Shown here piece after piece: positions 9,204 to 17,498 of a stretch of DNA of 64,000 nucleotides. Under the pieces are notes generated by a model that was not told where the DNA came from, ran no database searches, and saw only the letters and a list, made by a program, of their open reading frames with translations. A program made the position numbers and the translations under genes. How positions within the stretch are numbered: the stretch's first letter is position 1; every line of letters begins with the position of its first letter. The stretch comes from Paenibacillus sp. FSL R5-0766 (GTDB taxonomy: Bacteria; Bacillota; Bacilli; Paenibacillales; Paenibacillaceae). The stretch covers positions 2,294,001 to 2,358,000 of the forward strand of contig NZ_CP150227.1 of assembly GCF_037971845.1 (NCBI RefSeq), written 5' to 3'.

Positions 9204-9686
9204 ATGAGCCCGGATACGGAGCGAAACTCTCAATTGGCAAATGTAGATCAATTGTTGGAGGCCTTCTTCAGATATAAAAACAAAGTATTGGATCAGCAGC
9301 AGAAGACCGAAACCAACTGTAAACTGAATCCGACAAAAAGTCATATATTGGGCATGATTTTACGTGAAAAACGTTGCATGGCGGTTGATGTGGCCAGACA
9401 ACTCAGTTTGTCTTCCGGCGCGACCACTATTGTACTGAATCAACTGGAGACGGAAGGGTTGATCCAGCGGGTGCGCAGTGAAGAAGATCGGAGAATTGTG
9501 TGGCTGTCCTTAACGGATGAAGGCGTGCAGCTCGCCAAGACACTTAATGCGAATCGCGGCCGAATGACGTGGGAATTGTTGCAAGCACTTTCCGAAGAGG
9601 AGCAACAGCAGATGTTTGGCATGCTGAAGAAAATTGAGCTGAAACTGCTGGAGAACATGAAGTCGTTTGAGCAGATCCACCGATAG
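9204..9686 (+). CDS. MarR family transcriptional regulator
   Basis: A 160-residue winged-helix regulator. The recognition-helix region reads MAVDVARQLSLSSGATTIVLNQLETEGLIQR and the wing is RSEEDRRIVWLSLTDEG, both typical of MarR. ATG 9204 is chosen over ATG 9180 because AAAGGCGGAGG lies just before it. It is transcribed away from the FAD monooxygenase and probably represses it and itself until a phenolic or oxidant ligand binds; that is inference from gene arrangement. A hairpin terminator follows. Confidence 0.9.
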   Translation: MSPDTERNSQLANVDQLLEAFFRYKNKVLDQQQKTETNCKLNPTKSHILGMILREKRCMAVDVARQLSLSSGATTIVLNQLETEGLIQRVRSEEDRRIVWLSLTDEGVQLAKTLNANRGRMTWELLQALSEEEQQQMFGMLKKIELKLLENMKSFEQIHR

Positions 9687-9710
9687 TCCAGATATGACTT
9701 GATCCTTGAA

Positions 9711-9775
9711 GACGTCAGTCCTCATGAGTTCGTCCCTAATTGCGGGGGGATGAATCTTGAAGACTGGCGTTTTTG
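9711..9775 (+). terminator. Long hairpin terminator after the MarR gene
   Basis: ACGTCAGTC (9712-9720) pairs with GACTGGCGT (9762-9770) with one G-U pair, followed by TTTTTG. Inside the loop, TTCGTCCC and GGGATGAA can pair as a second helix, so the whole forms one extended hairpin. Confidence 0.6.
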
Positions 9776-9782
9776 AGTTGAT

Positions 9783-10082
9783 TTACAAATGAAAGCGAGC
9801 CACATGATCCGTAAAGCCTTCCTGGATCAAAACTTCTTTTTGTTTGCTGCCCATCAGGTCAAAGTGGGGAAATGGCTGCCGCCGATGAATGTATCGCGGG
9901 TCCAGCCCATGATCGTTGCACCAACGCTCGAGACGTTCCAGATTTGCACAGCCAACTTTGGTGACACTGGTGATACCGGGGAATCGGTTGTCAATCCAGA
10001 AATGAGTGAGGTACGCAATCTCACCACGAGCCACTTGTTCCTTCCACGCAGCAAGCTCCTGTCGTTTAATTCCAAATGCCAT
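9783..10082 (-). CDS. Conserved small protein, possibly YneQ family
   Basis: A 99-residue soluble protein with no signal peptide or membrane helix. It is rich in aromatic and basic residues, with motifs AWKEQVARGEIAYLTHFWID, RFPGITSVTKVGC and HFDLMGSKQ. From memory it resembles a conserved Bacillus protein family (YneQ) of about this length, but I could not check that. The phrase EIAYLTHFWID plus RFPGI suggests a compact, conserved fold rather than a chance frame. It stands alone with convergent and divergent neighbours. Function unknown. Confidence 0.72.
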   Translation of the reverse strand: MAFGIKRQELAAWKEQVARGEIAYLTHFWIDNRFPGITSVTKVGCANLERLERWCNDHGLDPRYIHRRQPFPHFDLMGSKQKEVLIQEGFTDHVARFHL

Positions 10083-10184
10083 AGATGCAAGTTCCTTTCC
10101 AAACGGGTATTGTCCTGAGCATATTGTAACATCTTATATACAGAATCCATCAGAATTCTTCAATCTATATAAGTTAACTAAAGA

Positions 10185-10346
10185 TTATTTACACTGACAC
10201 TACGATGACAGAATAACCTTCCAATCGCTGTTATCCCCAGATTTTTTTGATTTCCTTTTCCAAAGGGGAAAATCCGGGGATAAAGGCGAACGCTTCGCTT
10301 TTTCAGGTTTTTTCTGTCCTCTCCGTTGTCGTGTAAATGATTAGTT
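10185..10346 (+). repeat. Structured intergenic repeat, family R1, short copy (A)
   Basis: A 162-base element that recurs, reversed, at 15456-15652. Its ends are an imperfect inverted repeat (TTATTTACAC at the left, GTGTAAAT at the right). Nested inside are further pairings: ACAGAAtaACCT with AGGTttTTTCTGT, TTATCCCC with GGGGATAA, and a small GCGAA/TTCGC hairpin. It lacks about 35 bases present in the other copy. It occupies the 405-base gap between two divergent genes. No ORF or promoter in it is convincing. It may be a non-autonomous mobile element or a structured RNA. Confidence 0.8.
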
Positions 10347-10487
10347 TCAATTATATAAACTAGTCTGAGAGCAGTTAAATGGGTATATGAATATGACAAT
10401 ATTTTTATAACAAAGTCTGGATTATGTTAAAATAAACCTATACAACAAAGGTTTCACCACTTCTATAGCGGAAAGGGATTTGTCATC

Positions 10488-12512
10488 ATGGAAATATTTA
10501 TTGCCGTACTTGTGTTACTGGTACTGATTGGTTTATCCAATATTTTAAACCGGTTTGTACCCTTTATTCCCATTCCGCTCATTCAAATTGTGCTTGGTGT
10601 AGCTATAGCTTTGCTTCCTGCAGGTGTTCATCTGCCGCTGAATCCGGAGTTGTTCTTTGTACTGTTCATCGCACCTTTGTTATACAACGATGGTAAGCGA
10701 ACACCAAGGAATGAATTATGGAATCTGCGTGCACCTATACTTCTGCTTGCGCTGGGACTGGTGTTCGTGACGGTGGTTGTGGCAGGATATGCCATTCACT
10801 GGCTGATTCCTTCGATTCCGTTACCTGCTGCTTTTGCTCTTGCAGCCATACTGTCGCCGACAGACGCTGTTGCCGTTGGCGCCATGGCAGGGCGAGTACA
10901 TTTGCCCAAAGGCATACATAGGCTTCTTGAAGGTGAAGCATTAATGAATGATGCATCCGGCCTCGTGGCCTTCAAATTCGCGATTGCAGCCACGGTTACA
11001 GGTGTGTTTTCCCTGGCGCAGGCAACCTTCAGTTTTATTCTGATTGCGATTGGTGGACTTCTTGTCGGGGCATTGTTATCTTTTCTGTTAATCAGGCTAG
11101 GGGTATGGATCCGTAGATTGGGCATGGAAGATGTGACCATTCACATGTTGCTGCAAATCCTGACGCCATTTATCATCTATCTGGTAAGTGAAGAAATTGG
11201 GGTATCAGGTATTCTTGCGGTAGTGGCAGGCGGTATTATCCACGCCATTGAGCGTGACCGCGCTGAATCGGTTCAGTTGAAAATGCAGGTGGTATCTGCG
11301 AGCACTTGGTCAGTCATTTTATTTATACTAAATGGTCTGGTGTTTGTTATTTTGGGTGTACAGGTACCGAATGTGTTGAGTACCATTTTTGAAAATGTTT
11401 CGTTTAATAATCTGCAGGTGTTGGGATATGTGGGCTTGATCTCGGTGCTACTGCTGGTTCTGCGTTTTCTCTGGATCTATCTGTTCTGGCAAGGGAATGA
11501 AATGCTGCGTACCAAATCCTCAATTGGCAGACCTAGATTCAAGGATATAACGATCATTTCCCTCTCTGGGGTGCGGGGGGCTGTAACATTGGCGGGTGCG
11601 TTTTCCATTCCTTATGTGCTTCAGGATGGATCACCTTTCCCTGAACGGGATCTGATTATTTTCCTGGCGGCAGGGGTTATCCTCTTCTCTCTAATTGCGG
11701 CGAGTGTGTTTCTTCCAGTTCTGGCCAAAGACGATGGGAAATCCACAGAAGAAACACCGCAGAAGTCAGAACGAAAAGCACATGACATTATGCTGAATGC
11801 GGCAATACGAGCTGTCAAATCCGAAATGAACGATGAGAACAAAGCTGCAGCACTCGCGGTTGTCTCCGACTTGTCCAAGTACATCAGACAGGCCGCAGGT
11901 CAGCTTACCGCCGATAAACGCAAAGATATTCAGAAACAAGAAACGGCTATTAACCTGATTGCCACCCGGGCGGAGCGTAAAGAAGTTGAAGTAATGCTGG
12001 ACGAAAATGCAATTGCTTCTGATGCGGCCTTCAAATGTGACAGCTGGCTGGATCGCAAGGAAATGATGCTGGCGAATCGCACAAATACTCAGTTCATGAC
12101 TTCGATCAGCGAGATCGGGCGTGTGTTAGGACATCTGTTCACCAACCGGTCCGAGAAGCCGAACCAACCATTCATGCTTGAAAATGCAGAACTGTTCCGT
12201 CAGGTGAAGTTACGTACCTCTGAAGCAGCCATTAAGGCCATTCGTGCCCATATGAACGATGGGAATCGAGTTGTCGCACTGTCGGTCATTGCCAAGTATG
12301 AGCGTGTAATTGCCAAATTGCGCACCTGGAATCAGGGTAAAACGGAAGATCCGTTTAATCAGGAGAAGCTGGAGTTGCAGATGGTGGCCATTCAGGAACA
12401 GCGTAATACAGTGCAACAACTGTATGAAAACGGTGAAATCACCCGTGATGTGGCTGCAAAACTGCGCCGGTTTATTAACGACGTGGAAGCAACTGCGCTG
12501 AAAAATACCTAA
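10488..12512 (+). CDS. CPA1 family Na+(K+)/H+ antiporter with long cytosolic tail
   Basis: A 674-residue protein. The first ~410 residues form about 12 membrane helices with the ion-site signature GEALMNDASGLVAFKFAI (about 147-164) and SPTDAVAVGAMAG, as in NhaK/NhaP-type CPA1 exchangers, which expel Na+ or K+ for H+. The remaining ~260 residues are cytosolic and charged. This tail contains two related segments: RAVKSEMNDENKAAALAVV and KAIRAHMNDGNRVVALSVI (starting about residues 440 and 580), which look like an internal duplication and may be a regulatory domain. ATG 10488 is preceded by AGCGGAAAGGG. It is monocistronic. Ion preference cannot be told from sequence. Confidence 0.92.
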   Translation: MEIFIAVLVLLVLIGLSNILNRFVPFIPIPLIQIVLGVAIALLPAGVHLPLNPELFFVLFIAPLLYNDGKRTPRNELWNLRAPILLLALGLVFVTVVVAGYAIHWLIPSIPLPAAFALAAILSPTDAVAVGAMAGRVHLPKGIHRLLEGEALMNDASGLVAFKFAIAATVTGVFSLAQATFSFILIAIGGLLVGALLSFLLIRLGVWIRRLGMEDVTIHMLLQILTPFIIYLVSEEIGVSGILAVVAGGIIHAIERDRAESVQLKMQVVSASTWSVILFILNGLVFVILGVQVPNVLSTIFENVSFNNLQVLGYVGLISVLLLVLRFLWIYLFWQGNEMLRTKSSIGRPRFKDITIISLSGVRGAVTLAGAFSIPYVLQDGSPFPERDLIIFLAAGVILFSLIAASVFLPVLAKDDGKSTEETPQKSERKAHDIMLNAAIRAVKSEMNDENKAAALAVVSDLSKYIRQAAGQLTADKRKDIQKQETAINLIATRAERKEVEVMLDENAIASDAAFKCDSWLDRKEMMLANRTNTQFMTSISEIGRVLGHLFTNRSEKPNQPFMLENAELFRQVKLRTSEAAIKAIRAHMNDGNRVVALSVIAKYERVIAKLRTWNQGKTEDPFNQEKLELQMVAIQEQRNTVQQLYENGEITRDVAAKLRRFINDVEATALKNT

Positions 12513-12529
12513 TCCGATAAATCCGATAT

Positions 12530-12558
12530 TTTAAATATGCTAAACGGTTTGATATAAT
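12530..12558 (+). promoter_or_regulatory. Candidate sigma-A promoter of the aldo/keto reductase gene
   Basis: TTTAAA, 17 bases, then a perfect TATAAT, 64 bases upstream of the gene start. The -35 box matches only four of six bases. Confidence 0.4.
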
Positions 12559-12621
12559 ATGGGACAAGAAAGACGTTACAACTAAATTATACTTATTCGA
12601 TCAGTGAAGGAGAGATGAGAC

Positions 12622-13560
12622 ATGGCAGAACAACAAATTCGGTTGGGCAAGACGGATCTGATCGTGAATCCCATTGGACTGGGTGCGAATGCAGTAGGCG
12701 GACATAATATCTATCCGGACATGCTGAATGATGAGACAGGTAAGGAAGTGGTTCGTACAGCTTTGAAACAAGGTATTAACTTTGTGGATACGGCGTACAT
12801 CTATGGACCGGAGCATTCCGAACGACTGATCGGTGAAGTATTGAAGGAAACCGGTCAGCGTCAGAATACCATCATTGCAACCAAGGCAGCTCATAAATTA
12901 GTGGATGGCAAGATTGTCATAGATAACTCACCTGTTTTTCTGAAAACATCCGTGGATGAGGCGTTGAAACGTCTGCAAACCGATTACATTGATCTGTTCT
13001 ACATCCACTTTCCGGATGAACATACGCCTAAGGATGAGGCGGTAGATGCGTTAAAACAATTGAAAGGCGCTGGCAAAATTCGTGCCATTGGTGTATCCAA
13101 CTTCTCCATCGATCAGTTGCGTGAAGCCAACAAGGACGGGCATGTAGACGTACTGCAATCTGAATATAATCTGTTCAAAAGAGAAGCGGAGAAAGAGCTG
13201 TTGCCGTATACGGCTGAGCATAACATTTCTTTTGTTTCTTACTTCCCTCTGGCAGCGGGACTGCTGGGCGGGAAATATAATCGTGATACAACCTTTCAGG
13301 ATGGACGTTCAAAGAACCCGCTGTTTACAGGTGAAGCTTTCATTGAAAATCTCGATAAAGTTGAACAACTGCGCAGCATAGCACAATCCAAGGATGTTGA
13401 GGTCGCTCATCTGGTTCTGGCCTGGTACCTGACTCAGCCTTCTATTGATGCATTGATTCCGGGTGCCAAGCGACCAGAGCAGGTCATTAACAATCTGCAA
13501 ACATTAAATGTGGAATTAACTGCTGAGGAAATTGCAGTCGTGGATCAGATCTTTCGTTAA
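12622..13560 (+). CDS. Aldo/keto reductase
   Basis: A 312-residue TIM-barrel NADPH oxidoreductase. The catalytic tetrad can be placed at Asp56 and Tyr61 ([15 protein letters not shown]), the lysine in IIATKAAHK and the histidine in DLFYIHFPD. The cofactor loop near the C-terminus reads [17 protein letters not shown]. It is of normal length for the YajO/YccK/IolS-like group that reduces aldehydes and sugar-derived carbonyls; the substrate is unknown. GAAGGAGAG precedes ATG 12622. It is followed 66 bases later by a polysaccharide deacetylase on the same strand, but the two share no obvious function. Confidence 0.93.
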   Translation: MAEQQIRLGKTDLIVNPIGLGANAVGGHNIYPDMLNDETGKEVVRTALKQGINFVDTAYIYGPEHSERLIGEVLKETGQRQNTIIATKAAHKLVDGKIVIDNSPVFLKTSVDEALKRLQTDYIDLFYIHFPDEHTPKDEAVDALKQLKGAGKIRAIGVSNFSIDQLREANKDGHVDVLQSEYNLFKREAEKELLPYTAEHNISFVSYFPLAAGLLGGKYNRDTTFQDGRSKNPLFTGEAFIENLDKVEQLRSIAQSKDVEVAHLVLAWYLTQPSIDALIPGAKRPEQVINNLQTLNVELTAEEIAVVDQIFR

Positions 13561-13626
13561 TGAGTTCGGGTGAATCGGGAAATGCTAACAGGGAGTTTAC
13601 GTATGAAGACAAAGTGAGGACACCAC

Positions 13627-14415
13627 ATGAACCTGAAGGCAGCCCGAGTCATCGGAATGTTCACGCTAATTATTTTGCTGGGTAGCAGTTCTGCCTATGC
13701 AAAGCCTGTACAGAAGAACCGTCAGTATTATGAAGAACGAGGAGAGATTGTGTGGGAAGTTCCCACACAGGATAAACTCATCGCCCTTACCTTTGATGAT
13801 GGGCCAGATCCGATTCAGACTCCGCAGATCCTGGCTTTGTTACAGCAGTATCATGCTAAAGGAACTTTTTTTGTACTTGGCAAATGGGCAGATAAATTTC
13901 CTGAACTGATTAAGCAGGAACAGCTCGAAGGGCATGAAATCGCCAACCATACGTATGCGCACACGTATGCAGTTCGATCAACTAGTGCGGACAAGTACAT
14001 GAAGGATATGAACGAAGCGGAAAGTTCCATTATTAAAGCTGGCGCGGAGCGTCCCCTGTTATTCAGACCACCGGGCGGCTACTACAATGACATGGTCATC
14101 CAGGCTGCCAAACAAAAAGGGTATACCATTGTACTCTGGTCTTGGCATCAGGATACACGGGACTGGGCTTCTCCAGGTGTATCGGCTATCGTTAACAAAG
14201 TGTTGAAGAACGCACGTAATGGGGATATTGTACTTTTTCACGATAAGGTGGAAGGCAAGTCGCATACGGTAGCAGCACTCAAAACGATCCTGCCGAAGTT
14301 ACAGCAGCAGGGGTACCAATTCGTTACGGTGTCTGAGCTACTTGCTGTAAAGGCACGCGAAGCTACGAAGGATGGAACTTCGCCTTCGTCTATTTTGAAG
14401 CATGTGCAGCCCTGA
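13627..14415 (+). CDS. Secreted polysaccharide deacetylase (NodB-type, CE4)
   Basis: A 262-residue protein with a signal peptide (positive start, hydrophobic core MFTLIILLGSSSAYA, probable cut near residue 25). The CE4 motifs are in order: TFDDGPD (catalytic Asp and metal Asp), HEIANHTYAH (metal histidines), RPPGGYYND, WSWHQDTRDW and DIVLFHD. Such enzymes remove N-acetyl groups from peptidoglycan or chitin-type polymers outside the membrane. Which polymer is not clear; in Paenibacillus cell-wall modification is as likely as chitin use. A strong terminator follows directly. Confidence 0.92.
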   Translation: MNLKAARVIGMFTLIILLGSSSAYAKPVQKNRQYYEERGEIVWEVPTQDKLIALTFDDGPDPIQTPQILALLQQYHAKGTFFVLGKWADKFPELIKQEQLEGHEIANHTYAHTYAVRSTSADKYMKDMNEAESSIIKAGAERPLLFRPPGGYYNDMVIQAAKQKGYTIVLWSWHQDTRDWASPGVSAIVNKVLKNARNGDIVLFHDKVEGKSHTVAALKTILPKLQQQGYQFVTVSELLAVKAREATKDGTSPSSILKHVQP

Positions 14416-14433
14416 ACATGACCAATCCAATTA

Positions 14434-14478
14434 GAAACCGCAGGTCTCAGATGAAGAGACCTGCGGTTTCTTTATCTT
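14434..14478 (+). terminator. Strong terminator after the deacetylase gene
   Basis: GAAACCGCAGGTCTC (14434-14448) and GAGACCTGCGGTTTC (14456-14470) form a perfect 15-bp stem with a seven-base loop, followed by TTTATCTT. Confidence 0.88.
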
Positions 14479-14629
14479 GATCTTCATATCAACCGTGGAA
14501 CCAGCCTTAGGGGGTTATTGCCGTGTCCCTTTTGTTTTGAAACCAAAACGTCTACAATAGATGGAGCTTTGTGTTTAAGGGTATATAGTATAAATGGTAT
14601 GAATCACGACATAGAGGAGAGTGAACATA

Positions 14630-14836
14630 ATGAATGGACAACAACGTGTAAATATTAAGCCAGGTCTGGAAGTGGACATTGTGCTGAAGCAGGATCAAGC
14701 TACTGGTAAGCTGACACGTGGCATTGTGAAGGATCTGTTAACCAAGTCACCTACGCATCCACACGGAATCAAAGTACGACTGACAAGCGGTCAAGTGGGA
14801 CGTGTGAAACAGGTCATTACAGGAGGCTCGAACTAA
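14630..14836 (+). CDS. ywbE: YwbE family protein (DUF2196)
   Basis: A 68-residue soluble protein. The sequence INIKPGLEVDIVLKQDQATGKLTRGIVKDLLT is close to what I recall of B. subtilis YwbE, followed by HPHGIKVRLTSGQVGRVK, a small beta-barrel-like pattern common in RNA- or ribosome-associated proteins. Biochemical role is unknown. ATG 14630 is preferred over GTG 14621, since AGAGGAG lies 11 bases before the ATG and would abut the GTG. The next gene starts two bases after the stop, and its ribosome binding site AGGAGG is inside this reading frame, so the two are co-transcribed. Confidence 0.87.
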   Translation: MNGQQRVNIKPGLEVDIVLKQDQATGKLTRGIVKDLLTKSPTHPHGIKVRLTSGQVGRVKQVITGGSN

Positions 14837-14838
14837 CT

Positions 14839-15438
14839 GTGGCCCAAGGCGGGGAGATGAGTACTACCCCAGAAGTAATGGCACATCTGGCTTCGGGTAA
14901 TGCACGTCAGCAGGACGCCTATCATGTGTTACAGAGCAGTGGCTTGCTTTATATATTAGCTGACTATTACCCATATCCAGCAGGAACGGTGCCAATTGAT
15001 ATTGATATACCTGGCAGTGATCTGGATCTGCTGTGTTATGCAGAGGATCTGGACGTGTTTGAAGCCGAGATACACAATCGAATCGGAGCCGTTGCTGAAT
15101 TTCAATGTGTACGTGGTGGGGATCTTCCAGACCAACGTCCTTATGTGACTTGTAATTTGCAAGTGGGACATTGGCCTGTGGAGATTTTTGCCCAATCCGT
15201 GCCAGTTTACAGGCAGAATGCATACCTACATATGATCGTAGAGTGGAGATTGTTGCAACTGTGGGGAGACGCGGGACATCGTGAGATCCGCAGTCTGAAA
15301 CAGGCAGGGTGGAAGACGGAGCCTGCTTTTGCTTCTGTACTTGGACTACAGGGAGATCCATATGTGGACATGCTGCACCTGGCCGAGATGAAACGTGAAG
15401 ATCTCTGGAACTGGGCACGTTCACGCACGTCTTTTTAA
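14839..15438 (+). CDS. DUF4269-like nucleotidyltransferase-fold protein
   Basis: A 199-residue soluble protein. A segment IDIDIPGSDLDLLCYAEDLDVFEAEI resembles the active-site strand of the nucleotidyltransferase fold (a Gly-Ser followed by Asp-x-Asp), and the middle part VEIFAQSVPVYRQNAYLHMIVEWRLL is conserved in the DUF4269 family as I remember it. No catalytic activity has been shown for this family to my knowledge. The GTG at 14839 has AGGAGG 12 bases upstream, inside ywbE; an in-frame ATG at 14857 has a poorly spaced site. Likely co-transcribed with ywbE. Confidence 0.78.
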   Translation: MAQGGEMSTTPEVMAHLASGNARQQDAYHVLQSSGLLYILADYYPYPAGTVPIDIDIPGSDLDLLCYAEDLDVFEAEIHNRIGAVAEFQCVRGGDLPDQRPYVTCNLQVGHWPVEIFAQSVPVYRQNAYLHMIVEWRLLQLWGDAGHREIRSLKQAGWKTEPAFASVLGLQGDPYVDMLHLAEMKREDLWNWARSRTSF

Positions 15439-15455
15439 AATGTCTATTTGAGATG

Positions 15456-15652
15456 AACTAATCATTTACACGATAACGGAGAGGACAGAAAAAACCTGAA
15501 AAAGCGAAGCGTTCGCCTAAAAGCTTTCTGAAAGAAAGCTGCATCGGAAGCATACGCTATTACCGGATTTTCCCTTGAGAAAGGGATCAAAAAAATCTGG
15601 GAATAACAGCGATTGGAAGGTGTTTCTGTCATCGTAGTGTCAGTGTAAATAA
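15456..15652 (-). repeat. Structured intergenic repeat, family R1, long copy (B)
   Basis: The 197-base reverse-oriented partner of the element at 10185-10346, matching over nearly its whole length. Relative to the other copy it carries an extra ~35 bases that form their own hairpin (AGCTTTC / GAAAGCT). The TTAT[C/T]CCC stem keeps its pairing although one pair differs from copy A. It fills the 221 bases between two convergent genes and begins seven bases past the stop of the minus-strand transporter, so it would form the 3' end of that transcript. Confidence 0.82.
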
Positions 15653-15659
15653 CTTTTGG

Positions 15660-17102
15660 TCAGATCAAAAAAATGGCCACAATCGTCGTTACCGCGAGTC
15701 CCAGCAGCACAGGCTTCAGGTTGCGTCTTGCAAGTTCAAAAGGATTGACTCCGCAGATTGCAGCAGCAGGAATCAATGCCCATGGAATCAAGGTTCCGCC
15801 ACCTACCCATATGGCTGCAACCTGACCGAGTGCTGTCAGTACAGGTGCGGAATCTGCCGATCCTGCAAACATGGACGCAATCGAGCCAACCAGGGATATC
15901 CCCGAGAACCCCGAACCATCCATTCCTGTGACCGCTCCGGTCACCGTCATTGTAATGGCTCCCACCGTATCATTCAATGGCACCAGTCCAGCAAGTGCGA
16001 CCCCAAGATCATTCACAATCCCGTGTGAACCTTCAGGAAGAGGGTTGATGAACAACTCCGTAATCGCAGCATCTCCCAGATAAAAAAATGCGGCTATGGG
16101 AATAACCGGTCCAAACACCTTGAAACCAAACTGAAATCCTTCTATTAAATAATTGGTCGTTTCCTCTGGTCCCGCATGTCGATGTGCGGCAAGGGTAACG
16201 GCGATCAGTATAACGACAGCAGTTCCGCCAATCAGAGCTGTTGCGTCACCACCTTGCAACTTCAATACAAACATCAGAATCACATCAACTGCAAATAACA
16301 GAGGGATAAGCAGAGCGAACGCCTTTTGCACACGGGCTGACATGACTTGAGGTTGTACAGGCTGATCAGTGGGTAGGGAGGTGGACACAGCCTCTGATGA
16401 GGAAGAAGGTTCCGTGCCCACGGTACCTGATATAACGTTTGGGGAATGAACAGGCGAGCCTGATTTCATCTCTTTGCGTAGCATCCAGAAGGCTGTAAGT
16501 GTAGATATGGTGCCCATGACAATGACCAGAGGTATGCTGGCCGTCATGACGGAAGTAACCGGTATACCGGCTGCATCAGCTGTAAGTTTGGGAGCCCCCT
16601 GAATAATGTAATCTCCCGACAGCGCAATCCCATGTCCGAACAGATTCATGGCAATGGCAGCTCCAATCGGAGGAAGACCTACACGCACGGCTACAGGAAG
16701 CAGTACTGCACCGACGAGTGCTACGGCTGGGGATGGCCAGAAAAATAGCGATACTACCATCATGATCAATCCGATACCCCAATACGCGACCTGAGGGGAA
16801 CGGATAAACCGGGTGACGGGTGTTACCATGACCTCATTAATGCCGGTTCTGATTAGAACACGGCTCATTGCCACAATAATCGAGATGATGAAGATCGTAC
16901 TTAACAATTCTTTTGTTGCATAGATAAAACTGCTGAAGATCCCAGCAACTGACCCGCTTAAGGTTTCGGTTGCCAGAAGTCCAATGGTCATAATACCCGC
17001 GACACAGATGATGGTGGTGTCCCTGCGCCGGATCATTACGGCGATGATCAAGACGATAAATGCCAGATAGACATAGTGTAACGCAGTGAGTTGAATATTC
17101 AT
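15660..17102 (-). CDS. Ion-transporter superfamily permease (GntP/CitMHS-like)
   Basis: A 480-residue membrane protein with about 11-12 helices. Segments such as FFWPSPAVALVGAVLLPVAVRVGLPPIGAAIAMNLFGHGIALSGDYIIQGAPKLTADAAG and the re-entrant-like GAITMTVTGAVTGMDGSGFSGISL fit the ion-transporter superfamily of organic-anion carriers (GntP, CitMHS, DcuC-like). A soluble, Ser/Thr-rich loop of about 45 residues lies in the middle. The likely substrates are gluconate, citrate or another carboxylate with H+ or Na+, but the family alone does not decide. It is monocistronic, and the repeat element R1 lies just past its stop. Confidence 0.82.
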   Translation of the reverse strand: MNIQLTALHYVYLAFIVLIIAVMIRRRDTTIICVAGIMTIGLLATETLSGSVAGIFSSFIYATKELLSTIFIISIIVAMSRVLIRTGINEVMVTPVTRFIRSPQVAYWGIGLIMMVVSLFFWPSPAVALVGAVLLPVAVRVGLPPIGAAIAMNLFGHGIALSGDYIIQGAPKLTADAAGIPVTSVMTASIPLVIVMGTISTLTAFWMLRKEMKSGSPVHSPNVISGTVGTEPSSSSEAVSTSLPTDQPVQPQVMSARVQKAFALLIPLLFAVDVILMFVLKLQGGDATALIGGTAVVILIAVTLAAHRHAGPEETTNYLIEGFQFGFKVFGPVIPIAAFFYLGDAAITELFINPLPEGSHGIVNDLGVALAGLVPLNDTVGAITMTVTGAVTGMDGSGFSGISLVGSIASMFAGSADSAPVLTALGQVAAIWVGGGTLIPWALIPAAAICGVNPFELARRNLKPVLLGLAVTTIVAIFLI

Positions 17103-17498
17103 CGAACAGGCCTCCCTACATCCTGGTGACTAACCCGAGGAGTGATATATCGTATGCATGTCAAGATCGGGCGTTCGTGGAGTCCGGGGTTTGCCGCAGC
17201 ATTTATTTTAGGGAGAAGCTTCTGAGCTATAAATGAAGGATTTATTTTACAACTGGAGAATTTATTACAACATGAAGCTTGTTACTCTTGAAATTGGAGC
17301 GGATGAAAGTCACCAGAATTGATATGTGAAGGTCACGGGACCCCATAGACAATGGCAAGCAGGGGTGATTACAATAAACATGCCATCATAAGGAAGAAAA
17401 TAGAAAAACTATGTTGAAATAAAGTGTGTGTTCAAAAAGTCTGGTTCAGTACAGCGGACTTTTTGAACTACCTCTAAAAGGGCGGGAATCCATAATCC
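17103..17498. other. Intergenic region between divergent transporter and sensor kinase
   Basis: About 400 bases, AT-rich at 17210-17280, without a convincing ORF. The only structured item is the short R2 palindrome at 17430-17468, close to the kinase start. Promoters for both flanking genes should lie here but none stands out. Confidence 0.5.
17430..17468 (+). repeat. Palindromic repeat, family R2, short copy
   Basis: GTTCAAAAAGTC and GACTTTTTGAAC form a perfect 12-bp stem around a 15-base loop, followed by ACCTCTAA. The same ends enclose a longer element at 40109-40274. The hairpin is 30 bases upstream of the kinase start codon, so it would sit in the leader of that mRNA or just before the transcription start. 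Confidence 0.8.
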
